64,000 bases of DNA. It comes from Propionibacteriaceae bacterium (GTDB taxonomy: Bacteria; Actinomycetota; Actinomycetes; Propionibacteriales; Propionibacteriaceae). A program made the position numbers and the translations under genes. The stretch lies in contig JAFKJK010000018.1 of assembly GCA_017306015.1 (NCBI GenBank), positions 62,001 through 126,000 of the forward strand. The letters run 5' to 3'. The notes under the pieces are model-generated. The model did no database searches. It was not told where the DNA came from and worked only from the letters and a program-made list of their open reading frames with translations. Position 1 is the first letter of the stretch. Every line of letters begins with the position of its first letter. This document shows, one piece after another, positions 30,490 through 39,940 of the stretch.

Positions 30490-33150
30490 GTGGCCAACAC
30501 CAAACGCCGACTCGTGATCGTCGAGTCGCCGACAAAAGCGGTCAGCCTGACCAAGTTCCTCGGTCCGGGGTACGTGGTCGAGTCCAGCCGCGGCCACGTC
30601 CGCGACCTGCCCACCGGAGCGGCCGAGGTGCCGGCCAGGTACAAGGGCGAGAAGTGGGCGCGGACGGGCGTCAACGTCGAGGCGGACTTCGAGCCGCTGT
30701 ACGTGGTCGCCGCCGACAAGAAGTCGACGATCCGGGAACTGAAGTCCAAGCTGAAGGACGCCGACGAGCTCTACCTGGCCACTGATGAGGACCGCGAGGG
30801 CGAGGCCATCGCCTGGCACCTGCTGGACGAGCTGAAGCCCAAGGTGCCGGTCAAGCGGATGGTCTTCCACGAGATCACTCCCGAGGCCATCCACGCCGCC
30901 GTGGAGAACACCCGCGAGCTCGACACCGACCTGGTGGACGCCCAGGAGACCCGGCGCATCCTCGACCGGCTGTACGGCTACGAGGTCTCGCCGGTGCTGT
31001 GGAAGAAGGTCATGCCGAAGCTGTCGGCGGGACGCGTCCAGTCGGTGGCCACGAGGCTGGTGGTCGACCGGGAGCGGGAGCGGATCGCCTTCCGGGCGGC
31101 CGGCTACGCCGACATCGAGGCGATCCTGGACGCCGGGGAGGCCGCCGAGCCGCGCACGTTCGCCGCCCGGCTGGCGACCTTCGACTCCCGCCGGATCGCG
31201 TCGGGACGCGACTTCGACTCGGTCGGCAAGCTGGTCGGCGACGGCCTGCTGCAGCTGACGCAGGACACCGCGACGTCCCTTGCCACGGCACTGGAAGCCG
31301 CGTCCTACGCCGTCTCCGGCGTGGACGCCAAGGCCTACACCCGGCGTCCCTACCCGCCGTTCCGGACGACCACGCTGCAGCAGGAGGCCGGCCGCAAGCT
31401 CGGCTTCTCCGCCCAGCGGACGATGAGCGTCGCCCAGGAGCTGTACGAGCGCGGCTTCATCACCTATATGCGTACCGACTCGGTGACGCTGTCCGCGACC
31501 GCGATGGCCGCGGCCCGGGCCCAGGTGAAGCAGCTGTTCGGCGGGGCCTTCCTGCCGGACGCACCGCGCACCTACGCGTCCAAGGTGAAGAACGCGCAGG
31601 AGGCCCACGAGGCCATCCGTCCGGCCGGCGAGCAGTTCCGCACCCCGCAGGAGACCGGGCTGCACGGCGACCAGCTGCGGCTGTACGAGCTGGTCTGGAA
31701 GCGGACGGTCGCCTCCCAGATGACGGACGCGGTCGGCGAGACGGTCACCGTCCGGATCGGCGCGACGCTGCCCAGCCGGTTCGCCGTCACCGACGCCGCC
31801 ACCGGCGAGGTCGTCGAGTCGGGACGGGCCGGCTTCACCGCGTCCGGGCGCACCCTCAGCTTCCTCGGCTTCCTGGCCGCCTACGTCGAGTCCACCGACG
31901 AGGGCGAGGGGGACGACCAGCAGGCCCGGCTGCCGCAGCTGGCATCCGGCGCGGCGCTGCTGCCCGAGAAGCTGACCGCCGAGGCGCATGAGACCCGTCC
32001 GCCGGCCCGCTACACCGAGCCGTCCCTGGTCGCGAAGCTCGAGGAGCTGGAGATCGGCCGGCCGTCCACCTACGCGGCGATCATCCGGACGATCACGTCC
32101 CGCGACTACGTGTTCAAGAAGGGCTCGGCGCTGGTGCCGACCTGGCTGGCGTTCGCGGTCACCCGGCTGCTGGAGGAGCACTTCGCCAAGCTGGTCGACT
32201 ACGACTTCACCGCCGAGATGGAGGACACGCTCGACGAGGTGGCGGCCGGCAACGCCGCGCGGATCGCCGTCCTCAAGGACTTCTACTACGGCTCGGGCGG
32301 CAACGCGGGGCTGGAGAAGCTGGTCACCGAGCTGGGTGAGATCGACGCGCGGGCGTTGTCGACCTTCCCGCTCGGGGACGGCATCGACGTCCGGGTCGGC
32401 CGCTACGGCACCTACATCGAGGACGCCGAGGGACGCCGGGCGAACGTGGACGCCGACCTGCCGCCGGACGCGCTCACGCCTGAGTACGCCCGCGAGCTGC
32501 TGGACAAGCCGGCGGCGTCCGAACGCGAGGTGGGCGTCGACCCGTCCACCGGCCGGACCGTCGTTGCCAAGGACGGCCGCTACGGGCCCTATGTCACCGA
32601 GGTGCTCGGCGAGGACGCGCCGAAGTCGGCCAAGCCGCGGACGGGCTCGCTGTTCGCGTCCATGAGCATCGACACGGTCACCCTCGACGACGCGCTGAAG
32701 CTGCTCAGCCTGCCGCGGGTGGTCGGCACGGCCGCCGACGGCGAGGAGATCACCGCCCAGAACGGCCGCTACGGCCCGTACCTGAAGAAGGGGACGGACT
32801 CGCGCTCGCTGACCGGCGAGGACCAGATCTTCGACATCACGCTGGAGGAGGCGGAGGCGATCTACGCCCAGCCGAAGACCCGCGGACGGGGGGCTGCCGG
32901 CGCCGCGTCCGGGCCGCTGAAGGAGCTCGGGGCCGACCCGGCGTCCGGCAAGCCGGTCGTGGTCAAGGACGGTCGCTTCGGCCCGTACGTGACCGACGGC
33001 GAGACCAACGCGACCCTGCGCCGTTCGGACTCGGTCGAGGCGATCACTCTGGAGCGGGCCGCCGAACTGCTCGCCGAGAAGCGGGCGAAGGGCCCGGCCC
33101 CCAAGCGCACCGTCCGCCGGACGGCAACGAAGAAGACGACGAAGAAATAG
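30490..33150 (+). CDS. topA: DNA topoisomerase I
   Basis: This type IA topoisomerase of 886 aa relaxes negative supercoils. The TOPRIM domain starts LVIVESPTKA with the acidic triad later in ATDEDREGEAIAWHL (about 98-112). The catalytic tyrosine is Tyr326 in ITYMRTDS. The C-terminal half lacks zinc fingers and instead has repeated actinobacterial topo-C units with the words GRYGTYIE, GRYGPYVTE, GRYGPYLKK and GRFGPYVTD, ending in a basic tail KKTTKK that aids processive relaxation. GTG at 30490 is chosen because AGGAAG lies 6 bp before it; another GTG 21 bp upstream is possible. tmk and holB follow, as in many actinomycetes. Confidence 0.97.
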   Translation: MANTKRRLVIVESPTKAVSLTKFLGPGYVVESSRGHVRDLPTGAAEVPARYKGEKWARTGVNVEADFEPLYVVAADKKSTIRELKSKLKDADELYLATDEDREGEAIAWHLLDELKPKVPVKRMVFHEITPEAIHAAVENTRELDTDLVDAQETRRILDRLYGYEVSPVLWKKVMPKLSAGRVQSVATRLVVDRERERIAFRAAGYADIEAILDAGEAAEPRTFAARLATFDSRRIASGRDFDSVGKLVGDGLLQLTQDTATSLATALEAASYAVSGVDAKAYTRRPYPPFRTTTLQQEAGRKLGFSAQRTMSVAQELYERGFITYMRTDSVTLSATAMAAARAQVKQLFGGAFLPDAPRTYASKVKNAQEAHEAIRPAGEQFRTPQETGLHGDQLRLYELVWKRTVASQMTDAVGETVTVRIGATLPSRFAVTDAATGEVVESGRAGFTASGRTLSFLGFLAAYVESTDEGEGDDQQARLPQLASGAALLPEKLTAEAHETRPPARYTEPSLVAKLEELEIGRPSTYAAIIRTITSRDYVFKKGSALVPTWLAFAVTRLLEEHFAKLVDYDFTAEMEDTLDEVAAGNAARIAVLKDFYYGSGGNAGLEKLVTELGEIDARALSTFPLGDGIDVRVGRYGTYIEDAEGRRANVDADLPPDALTPEYARELLDKPAASEREVGVDPSTGRTVVAKDGRYGPYVTEVLGEDAPKSAKPRTGSLFASMSIDTVTLDDALKLLSLPRVVGTAADGEEITAQNGRYGPYLKKGTDSRSLTGEDQIFDITLEEAEAIYAQPKTRGRGAAGAASGPLKELGADPASGKPVVVKDGRFGPYVTDGETNATLRRSDSVEAITLERAAELLAEKRAKGPAPKRTVRRTATKKTTKK

Positions 33151-33164
33151 CCCCCGGGCACAAA

Positions 33165-33224
33165 CGCTCCCGAAAGGGACGTCTGCTCCCGAAAGTTCGG
33201 GAGCAGACGTCCCTTTCGGGAGCG
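33165..33224. repeat. Dispersed 60-bp hairpin, family 3, copy 1
   Basis: A perfect 29-bp inverted repeat (33165-33193 and 33196-33224) has only AG as spacer. Each arm contains CTCCCGAA twice and GACGTC once, so the word occurs four times overall. A second copy lies at 49796-49855 with compensating changes in both arms. It is placed 15 bp after topA and 40 bp before tmk and could terminate or attenuate transcription. Confidence 0.95.
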
Positions 33225-33263
33225 AACTCGACAGGGCTCGACCGGGGCGGTGGAAGGAGCGGG

Positions 33264-33884
33264 ATGGCTGACGGCATCTTCATCGTCTTCGAGGGCGGGG
33301 ACGGGGTGGGCAAGTCCACGCAGACCTCGCTGCTGGCCGAGTGGCTGGCCGATCAGGGACGGGAGGTCGTCGTCACCCTCGAACCTGGCGGGACGGCGAT
33401 CGGGGCGACCCTGCGCGACCTGGTGCTGAACCCGTCCTGGGGGGATGTCAGTCCGCGGGCTGAGGCCCTGATGTATGCCGCTGACAAGGCACAACACGTG
33501 TACGAGGTGGTGTTGCCGGCGCTGAAGCGGGGTGCTGTGGTGATCTCCGATCGCTATGTCGACTCGGCCCTGGCCTACCAGGGTGCCGGCCGGGAACTGG
33601 ACCCTGACCGCGTCGAGCAGCTGAACCGCTGGGCGACCCGCGACCTGCTGCCCGACCTGACGGTGCTGCTCGACCTCGACCCGTCCCTCGGCGTCGCCGG
33701 GATCGCCGAGAAGGATCGGCTCGAAGGGGCCGGGGACGCGCTTCACCAGCGCGCCCGCGAGCTCTTCCTGAGCCTGGCCGAGCGCGATCCAGGGCACTAC
33801 CTGGTGCTGGCCGCTCGCGAGCCGATCGACGAGATCGCCGCCGCCGTCCGGGAACGGGTGGCCTCGCTTCTGTCACCGGCCTGA
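33264..33884 (+). CDS. tmk: Thymidylate kinase
   Basis: The 206-aa P-loop enzyme phosphorylates dTMP to dTDP. The P-loop FEGGDGVGKST (about 9-19), LEPGGT (DR[YH]-type substrate site preface), VISDRYVDSALAYQG (DRY motif, about 93-106) and a LID region EKDRLEGAGDALHQR are all visible. The ATG at 33264 follows GGAAGGAGCGGG. It is followed 15 bp later by holB, so the two are probably co-transcribed. Length is normal. Confidence 0.96.
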   Translation: MADGIFIVFEGGDGVGKSTQTSLLAEWLADQGREVVVTLEPGGTAIGATLRDLVLNPSWGDVSPRAEALMYAADKAQHVYEVVLPALKRGAVVISDRYVDSALAYQGAGRELDPDRVEQLNRWATRDLLPDLTVLLDLDPSLGVAGIAEKDRLEGAGDALHQRARELFLSLAERDPGHYLVLAAREPIDEIAAAVRERVASLLSPA

Positions 33885-33899
33885 GGCAGGCTTGGGCAC

Positions 33900-35081
33900 G
33901 TGAGCACCGGGGTCGCGGACAGCGAGGTCACCGGCGTCTGGGCCGACCTGATCGGCCAGGAGCGCGCGGTGGGGACGCTGCAGCGTGCGGTGTCCGCCCA
34001 TGACGGGGGAAACCGGCACGCGATGAGCCATGCGTGGCTGTTCACCGGTCCGCCGGGCTCGGGACGGTCGAACGCCGCACGCGCCTTCGCCGCGGCCCTG
34101 CAGTGCCCGTTCGGTGGCTGCGGCGAGTGCAACACGTGCGTGACCACGCTGTCCGGAGCGCACCCCGACGTCACGATCGTCCGGACCGAGCAGCTCAGCA
34201 TCGGCGTCGACGAGGTGCGCGAACTCGTCCGGCGGGCGGCGATGGCGCCGACCATGGCCCGCTACCAGGTGCTGGTCGTCGAGGACGCCGACCGGATCAC
34301 CGAACGCGGCGCGGACGCGCTGCTGAAGAGCATCGAGGAACCGCCGCCGCGCACCGTGTGGCTGCTGTGCGCGCCCAACGCCGACGACCTGGTGGCCACT
34401 GTCCGCTCCCGGTGCCGGAAGGTCGAGCTGACCACGCCACGGACGGAGGCGGTCGCGGAACTGCTGCGCCGCCGCGACGGGGTGGACCCCGAGCTGGCCG
34501 ACTACGCCGCCCGCGTCGCCCAGGGACATGTCGGCAGGGCGCGGGTGCTGGCGCGGGACGAGGACGCCCGGCAGCGACGGGAAGACATCCTGCGGCTGCC
34601 GTCCCGGCTGACCAGCCTCGGCGCGTGCCTGGACGCGGCGTCCCAGCTGGTCGAGTCGGCGACCGCGGAGGCGTCGGCGATCACCGCCGAGCTGGACGCC
34701 CGCGAGCAGGCCGAGCTGGCCGAGGCGCTGGGCATGGGAACGAAGGGCATGAAGCCCCGGAACGCGCAGGCGGCCCTGCGGGAGCTGACCGACCAGCAGA
34801 AGGCCCGGGCGAAGCGGCTGCAGCGAGACGCCCTCGACCGCGTCCTGACCGAGCTCACCTCGTTCTACCGGGACGTGCTGACCCAGCAGACGAGCGCCGG
34901 TGTGGAGCTGATCAACGCCGAGCAGGGCGCCGCGGTCGGCGCCATCGCCCAGGCGACGTCGGCGGAGGGCACCGTGGCGCGGCTGGACGCGATCCTGGCG
35001 GCGCGGACGGCGCTGGAGACCAATGTCGCGCCGCTGCTGGCCATGGAGTCTCTGCTGATCAGTCTTGCGGATTCTCGCTGA
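33900..35081 (+). CDS. holB: DNA polymerase III subunit delta'
   Basis: The 393-aa clamp-loader subunit is an AAA+ protein. The P-loop is GPPGSGRSNAAR (about 47-58), where Arg replaces the catalytic Lys, typical of the non-hydrolysing delta' subunit. Four cysteines (CPFGGCGECNTC, about 66-77) form the zinc module. VLVVEDADRIT (Walker B-like), KSIEEPP and VRSRCRKVEL (SRC motif) follow. The GTG start lies 15 bp past tmk. Downstream the C-terminal domain is long and charged, as in actinobacterial homologues such as Rv3644c. Confidence 0.93.
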   Translation: MSTGVADSEVTGVWADLIGQERAVGTLQRAVSAHDGGNRHAMSHAWLFTGPPGSGRSNAARAFAAALQCPFGGCGECNTCVTTLSGAHPDVTIVRTEQLSIGVDEVRELVRRAAMAPTMARYQVLVVEDADRITERGADALLKSIEEPPPRTVWLLCAPNADDLVATVRSRCRKVELTTPRTEAVAELLRRRDGVDPELADYAARVAQGHVGRARVLARDEDARQRREDILRLPSRLTSLGACLDAASQLVESATAEASAITAELDAREQAELAEALGMGTKGMKPRNAQAALRELTDQQKARAKRLQRDALDRVLTELTSFYRDVLTQQTSAGVELINAEQGAAVGAIAQATSAEGTVARLDAILAARTALETNVAPLLAMESLLISLADSR

Positions 35082-35169
35082 TCGGACGGCCGCTCGCCCG
35101 TGTCGGTCGGTCGCTTGGCGGATCGCCGGTGACAGCATTGGCTCAGCAGACGTTCAGGAAGGATCCCCC

Positions 35170-37257
35170 GTGAGCGAACCGCGCGAGCCCGAGTTCCCGC
35201 AACCCGAGGAACAACCCGTCCTGCCGACCCCGCCGACGGCTGCCGAACCACCTGCATGGTCCTTCGGCGCGCCCGCGGCGTCCGACTGGCCCGCGGCCAC
35301 CGAGCAGACGGACGCGACCGAGACGGCCGCGGAGTCCGCGCCGCGGGAGGAGTCGGTGCCGGCACCGGAGGCCGCACGCGAGGCGGCGGGGGAGGAGCAG
35401 CATTCTGCTCTCCTGCCCGAGCCTCCGTCGGTCCACTCCGCCGAGGAGGACGTGCTGCCGCACGCACCGGCGTCGTCTCCGTCGCCGGATCCCCAGCCCG
35501 AGCAGCCGGCAGCGCCGGCCGCCGAGCCCGTGACTGAGCATGGGGAGCCTCCGGCTGTCGAACCGCAGCCCGCTGCTGAGGCTGAGCAGAGCCCTGAGTC
35601 GGAGCCTGTTGCCGAGCCGTGGCAGCCGGCGACCGCTGAGTCGCAGTCCGTTGCCGAGCCGCAGCCCGAGCCGTCGGCGGCGCCGGCCGCCGAGGCCGTG
35701 GCTGAGTCGAGTCGGGAGTCTGAGCCCGTGGCCGAGCCGTGGCAGCCGTCGGCTGGTGAGTCGCAGTCCGTTGCCGAGCCGCAGCCCGAGCCGTCGGCGG
35801 CGCCGGCCGCCGAGGCCGTGGCTGAGTCGAGTCGGGAGTCTGAGCCCGTGGCCGAGCCGTGGCAGCCGTCGGCCGTTGAGTCGCAGCCCGCTGTTGAGGA
35901 GTCGGGCGCGGAGTCGGTGTCCGTGGCCGAGCCGTGGCAGCCGTCGGCTGCTGAGTCGCAGCCGGTCTCTGAGGTTGAGCCGGAGCCTGTGGCCGAGCCG
36001 TGGCAGCCGCCGGCTGCCGAGCCCGGCCCGTCCGCCGAGCCGGAGCCCACCCTGGTCGAGCCGTCGGCGGAGGCCACAGCGCCCACTCCCGAGCCGGGGG
36101 CGCCGGCCGAGGTGACCGCGGCATCGCCCGACGAACCGGAGCCGATCGCCCGCCGCTGGGCGAGGGAGCGTCCCGAGGAGCAGCCGGAGCGCCAGCCCGA
36201 GGCGCAGCCCGGCGAACAGCCGTCCCAGGCTGTTCCGGCGCCGGTGGAAGCCCAGGAGCCGGCGGAACCCGAGGAGCTGTCCCGGCCGTCCGCGCCCGGC
36301 GTGTGGACGCACAGCGACCGTCCGGTGGTCGCGGCCGAGCCGGCCCCGGTTGGGCAGGCAGAGGAGCCGGAACCGACCCCACCGTCGGGTCCTGACGTCG
36401 CGCCCACACTGCCGTCCCCGCCGCCGCTGACAGGCTTCGCAGCGCCGGCGGCGTCCCTTGCGCCCGAGGCGACGGCACCCGAGGCGACTCCGGCGCCAGC
36501 GGAGTCGGCACCGACGCAGACCTTCGCCGCCGCCCCCGTCGCGGCTGCCTCCACCCCGGCCGCCGGGACTCCTGCCCCCGAAGCCGGCGCCGCGCCGGCG
36601 ACCGACGAGGCGATCTTCCGTCCCTACCCTGCGGCCGGAGCCGAGCAGCCCCCCGCGGTGTCGCCGGAGCAGACCGAGGAGGAGCGGAAGCTCGCTGCCG
36701 AGCGCGCCGCGCGCCGCGAAGCCCGCGCTGCGGCACTGACGACGGCGGGGACGCCGGAGCCGGTCGAGGGTGCGGCAGCGGCGCCGATCGTCCAGGAGGT
36801 CGTCCGGATCAAGCGGACGACGGACGGCTTCTGGGGCTCGCTCGGGCTGTTCCTGCTACGGCTGGTGATGGCCGCCGTCTTCGGGGTCTGGGGCGTGCAG
36901 ATGCTGCTCGATCCGGCGAAGACGCAGCAGCTGTTCGCGAGGACCGTGCTGCCGTATCCGATCCTGGCGACCATCGTGCCGGTGGCCTCGCTGCTGATCG
37001 CGGTGTCCATGGTGATCGGCCTCGCCACTCGCTACGCAGCCGTCGGCGCGGCCCTGATCTCGATCGGTGCGCTGGTGTTGGTCTACTGGGGGAGCTGGAG
37101 TCTCCTGCTGCCGAACGACTTCGGCTTCTACGGCGAACGCGAGCTCCTGGTGGCCGCCGCCGCGCTGCTGCTGATCTTCGTCGGTGCCGGTGGCTGGAGC
37201 CTGGACGGCAGTCTCCGCCGGGCTCGGGCGGCTGACAAGGCGGCGAGGGTCGCCTAG
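35170..37257 (+). CDS. DoxX-family membrane protein with a long acidic Pro/Glu-rich N-terminal region
   Basis: The protein has 695 aa in two parts. Residues 1-about 530 are low-complexity, rich in Pro, Glu, Ala and Ser, and probably disordered, with repeated words PVAEPWQPSA and ESQSVAEPQPEPS. Residues about 545-690 form a DoxX-like domain with four membrane helices, including FLLRLVMAAVFGVWGVQML and ILATIVPVASLLIAVSMVIG. DoxX proteins partner thioredoxin or sulfur and redox enzymes in some bacteria, but function here is open. GTG start preceded by AGGAAGG. Two adjacent 120-bp units (35641-35880) are nearly identical at DNA level. The N-terminal region may be a linker or scaffold; it could also vary in length between strains. 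Confidence 0.85.
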   Translation: MSEPREPEFPQPEEQPVLPTPPTAAEPPAWSFGAPAASDWPAATEQTDATETAAESAPREESVPAPEAAREAAGEEQHSALLPEPPSVHSAEEDVLPHAPASSPSPDPQPEQPAAPAAEPVTEHGEPPAVEPQPAAEAEQSPESEPVAEPWQPATAESQSVAEPQPEPSAAPAAEAVAESSRESEPVAEPWQPSAGESQSVAEPQPEPSAAPAAEAVAESSRESEPVAEPWQPSAVESQPAVEESGAESVSVAEPWQPSAAESQPVSEVEPEPVAEPWQPPAAEPGPSAEPEPTLVEPSAEATAPTPEPGAPAEVTAASPDEPEPIARRWARERPEEQPERQPEAQPGEQPSQAVPAPVEAQEPAEPEELSRPSAPGVWTHSDRPVVAAEPAPVGQAEEPEPTPPSGPDVAPTLPSPPPLTGFAAPAASLAPEATAPEATPAPAESAPTQTFAAAPVAAASTPAAGTPAPEAGAAPATDEAIFRPYPAAGAEQPPAVSPEQTEEERKLAAERAARREARAAALTTAGTPEPVEGAAAAPIVQEVVRIKRTTDGFWGSLGLFLLRLVMAAVFGVWGVQMLLDPAKTQQLFARTVLPYPILATIVPVASLLIAVSMVIGLATRYAAVGAALISIGALVLVYWGSWSLLLPNDFGFYGERELLVAAAALLLIFVGAGGWSLDGSLRRARAADKAARVA
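35641..35880 (+). repeat. Two near-identical 120-bp tandem units in the DoxX gene
   Basis: Bases 35641-35760 and 35761-35880 differ only at two positions near the end of each unit. Each encodes 40 residues beginning SQSVAEPQPEPSAAP and ending in AEPWQPSA-type sequence. Weaker copies flank them (from about 35581 and after 35880). The high identity against the diverged neighbours implies recent duplication. Confidence 0.95.
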
Positions 37258-37300
37258 TCGGGCCGGCCTCGGAGGGGGCGGCGCCAGCTACGCTTGCCAG

Positions 37301-38857
37301 GTGCCGTCCCCCGCCAGAACCTGGCTCGCCGCGCTGGTCGCCGTCGTCACGCTGGCCGGTTGCACGAGCGCTGCCGCTCCGACGACGCCGCTGGACGGGA
37401 TCCGCATCTCCCCGGTTGCGGGCATCGCGGTCGACCGTCCGTCTCTGCCGGCGGTGCCGCTGAAGGTGGACGGGCTGCTGGCCGGTCTCACTGGTGGCGG
37501 GCTGGCTCCCTATCTGGGGCAGGTGGTCACCTGGTTCGCCTGTGGCGCGGACAAGTGCACCAATGTTGTCGTCCCCCTCGACTACGCCAATCCCGGCCGT
37601 GCCGCCGTGACCGTCGCGCTGCGGATGAAGCCGGCGACGGCGTCGCCGAAGCTCGGCCCGCTGTTCGTCAATCCCGGCGGCCCGGGTGGCTCCGGACAGG
37701 CACTGGTGGACTACTTCGACAACCAGGGCCTCGAGCAGTACGACATCGTCGGCTGGGATCCGCGCGGGACGGGTGGGTCGACGCCGGTGCGCTGCCTGAC
37801 CGACGAGCAGGCGGACGCCTTCCTCGCGCTGGACGCGTCCCCGGACAACGAGGCCGAGCGGGAGGCGCTGATCCGCGGCAACTACGACTTCGGCAAGGGC
37901 TGCTGGGAGCGCAACGGCGACTACCTCAACCACATCGGCACGGTCGACACCGTCCGTGATCTCGACCTGCTGCGGCAGCTCCTCGGCGCCCCGAAGCTCA
38001 ACTACCTCGGCTACTCCTACGGCACCGACATCGGCGCGGTGTATGCCGAGCTCTTCGGCGGGAACACCGGGCACCTCGTCCTGGACGCGGCGGTGAACAT
38101 CACCGACGACGACAGCATCATCCAGGCCCAGGGCTTCGACCTGGCGCTGGGCAACTTCGCGTCCTGGTGCGCGAAGCAGGACTGCGGCCTCGGTGACAGC
38201 AAGGAGGCGGTGCTCTCGTCGATCACGGACTTCCTCGACGGGCTGGACGCCAAGCCGATCGCGGTGGGCGAACGCCAGCTGACGCAGTCGCTGGCCGCGA
38301 CCGGCATCGCCGATGCCCTCTACAGCGGAAAGGACGCGTGGGAGCCGCTGTCCGCGATCATCCAGCGCGCCCAGAAGGGGGAGGGTGGATACCTGCTCGC
38401 CGCCGCCGACTCGCTGAATGGACGCGACAGCAAGGGACACTACGGGTCGCTGTTCTTCTCGTTCCCGGCGATCAGCTGCCTGGACGGCAAGGACGAGGGT
38501 GTGCTGGACGCCGATCGGCAGTGGACGGAGGATGCCGCGAAGGCGCCGATCTTCGGGAAGTACTTCGGCCCGGTGTACAACTGTGCGCTGTGGCCGACCC
38601 GTCCGTCCCAGCGGCTGCAGCTGCATCCGACCGGTGCGTCCGCCCGTCCGCTGCTGGTGATCGGCGCGACCGGTGACCCGGCGACCCCGTACCCGTTCGC
38701 CCAGTCGATGGCCAGACAGCTGAAGTCGGCGACGCTGGTCACCTACGACGGCGAGGGCCATGGCGGCTACGGCGGCAAGTCGCGGTGCCTGGATTCCATC
38801 GTGGTGAAGTACCTGACCAAGGGCATTGTGCCGACCGGCGACGTCCGGTGCACGTGA
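37301..38857 (+). CDS. Exported alpha/beta hydrolase, tripeptidyl-aminopeptidase-like (SlpE/CaeA type)
   Basis: The 518-aa lipoprotein has signal AALVAVVTLAGC with lipobox LAGC (Cys about 20). An alpha/beta hydrolase fold follows with the oxyanion loop NPGGPGGSG (about 125-133), the nucleophile Ser in GYSYGTDIG (about 233), the acid in GATGDPATPY and the His in GEGHGGYG (about 487). The C-terminal TAP-like domain carries paired cysteines. Relatives in Streptomyces and Mycobacterium are exported proteases or esterases. GTG at 37301 fits the signal peptide, although its ribosome site is poor; the frame is open upstream, overlapping the DoxX gene. The SDR gene follows immediately (38868). Confidence 0.88.
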   Translation: MPSPARTWLAALVAVVTLAGCTSAAAPTTPLDGIRISPVAGIAVDRPSLPAVPLKVDGLLAGLTGGGLAPYLGQVVTWFACGADKCTNVVVPLDYANPGRAAVTVALRMKPATASPKLGPLFVNPGGPGGSGQALVDYFDNQGLEQYDIVGWDPRGTGGSTPVRCLTDEQADAFLALDASPDNEAEREALIRGNYDFGKGCWERNGDYLNHIGTVDTVRDLDLLRQLLGAPKLNYLGYSYGTDIGAVYAELFGGNTGHLVLDAAVNITDDDSIIQAQGFDLALGNFASWCAKQDCGLGDSKEAVLSSITDFLDGLDAKPIAVGERQLTQSLAATGIADALYSGKDAWEPLSAIIQRAQKGEGGYLLAAADSLNGRDSKGHYGSLFFSFPAISCLDGKDEGVLDADRQWTEDAAKAPIFGKYFGPVYNCALWPTRPSQRLQLHPTGASARPLLVIGATGDPATPYPFAQSMARQLKSATLVTYDGEGHGGYGGKSRCLDSIVVKYLTKGIVPTGDVRCT

Positions 38858-38867
38858 GGAGGCGGCA

Positions 38868-39638
38868 GTGACGGAGAGACGAGGCACGGCGATCATCACC
38901 GGGGTGGGCCGGCGGCGCTCGATCGGCGCAGCCCTCGCGCTCGGGCTGGCGACCGACGGCTGGGACCTGGTGCTCAACCACTGGACGCCGTACGACGTCC
39001 GGCTGGGCCTGGAGATGGGTGCCGACGACCCGGAGTCGATCGCTGCAGACTGTCGCGGGCTCGGGTCGAGGGTTGAGGTCGTGAGCTGCGACCTGGCCGA
39101 AGTGGGCGCGGCCGGCGAGTTGGTGGCGGCCGCCGTCGGCCTCGGCGAGTTGCGCGGACTGGTGCTGTCGCACTGCGAGTCGGTGGACAGCTCGACGCTG
39201 GACACCACCGTCGAGAGCTGGGACCGCCACTTCGCGGTGAACGCGCGAGCCAGCTGGCTGCTGATCAAGGCGTTCGCCGAAGCCCTGCCGTCGGTGCCCA
39301 CGACTGAGGTGACCGGACGCATCGTCGCGCTGACCAGCGACCATGTCGTCCACAACCTGCCGTACGGGGCGAGCAAGGGAGCGCTCGACCGGCTCGTGAT
39401 CGCCGCCGGCGCGGAACTCGGGCACCGTGGCATCCGCGCCAACGTGATCGACCCGGGCCCGATCGACACCGGCTGGATGACCCAGGAGATCCGGGATGCG
39501 TGCCTCGCCGCCACTCCGTCCGGCCGCCTGGGCACGCCGAGTGACACAGCCAACCTCGTCCGCTTCCTGTTCTCCGACGCCGGCGGCTGGATCAACGCCC
39601 AGCTGCTGCACAGCGACGGCGGTTTCCAAGCCGGCTGA
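38868..39638 (+). CDS. Short-chain dehydrogenase/reductase
   Basis: The 256-aa NAD(P)-dependent enzyme. The coenzyme-binding turn is atypical for FabI-like SDRs (ITGVGRRRSIGAALA, TGxxx[R]GxG relative), the Tyr-x3-Lys catalytic pair is PYGASKGAL (about 161-169), and a Ser of the triad is expected in TSDHVVH. C-terminal GWINAQLLHSDGGFQ is the classic SDR ending. GAGGAGG lies just before the GTG. The substrate is unknown. It sits 10 bp behind the lipoprotein hydrolase gene and just ahead of two REP-like elements. Confidence 0.9.
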   Translation: MTERRGTAIITGVGRRRSIGAALALGLATDGWDLVLNHWTPYDVRLGLEMGADDPESIAADCRGLGSRVEVVSCDLAEVGAAGELVAAAVGLGELRGLVLSHCESVDSSTLDTTVESWDRHFAVNARASWLLIKAFAEALPSVPTTEVTGRIVALTSDHVVHNLPYGASKGALDRLVIAAGAELGHRGIRANVIDPGPIDTGWMTQEIRDACLAATPSGRLGTPSDTANLVRFLFSDAGGWINAQLLHSDGGFQAG

Positions 39639-39647
39639 GCCCGCGCG

Positions 39648-39735
39648 TGAACCGTCGGGGACAGGTACTTTGGTTCACCGCTGACCGGGAGGACGGATCG
39701 TCGGGTGAACCGTCGGGGACAGGTACTTTGGTTCA
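39648..39735 (+). repeat. REP-like element, family 1, two copies
   Basis: Copies at 39648-39677 and 39706-39735 (core GGGGACAGGTACTTT) are separated by 28 bp. The separating segment (GGAGGACGGATCGTCG) recurs after the second copy, so the larger unit has a 58-bp period. They lie 10 bp after the SDR stop. Confidence 0.95.
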
Positions 39736-39940
39736 GCGCTGTCCGGGGAGGACGGATCGTCGTGGCGGCCAGACTGGGGTTCCTGGGTTAGCTATATCGA
39801 GGCTCTCGCGGTAGTCGCAGTGAATCCTGGAATGGCGATTCGTGCGCTCACGTTGCACGGGTGTGCATTCATCGATGGTTGGGTTAGGCAGACCGCTTGC
39901 GGGACCAGAAATGTCAGTGGCAGCCTCTAGTGTTTGAACC
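39736..39940. other. Intergenic stretch of lower G+C upstream of the HNH gene
   Basis: About 205 bp with visibly lower G+C than the surroundings (runs such as CTATATCGAGG and CATCGATGGTTGG). No open frame, hairpin or clear promoter is evident. The HNH gene's ATG has no clear ribosome site, so leaderless expression or decay is possible. Confidence 0.5.

Noticed and set aside
33165-33224. Ordinary rho-independent terminator for topA
   Set aside because: The hairpin lacks a T-run, is far longer than needed, and recurs elsewhere as a family, so it is treated as a repeat. A terminator role remains possible but unproven.
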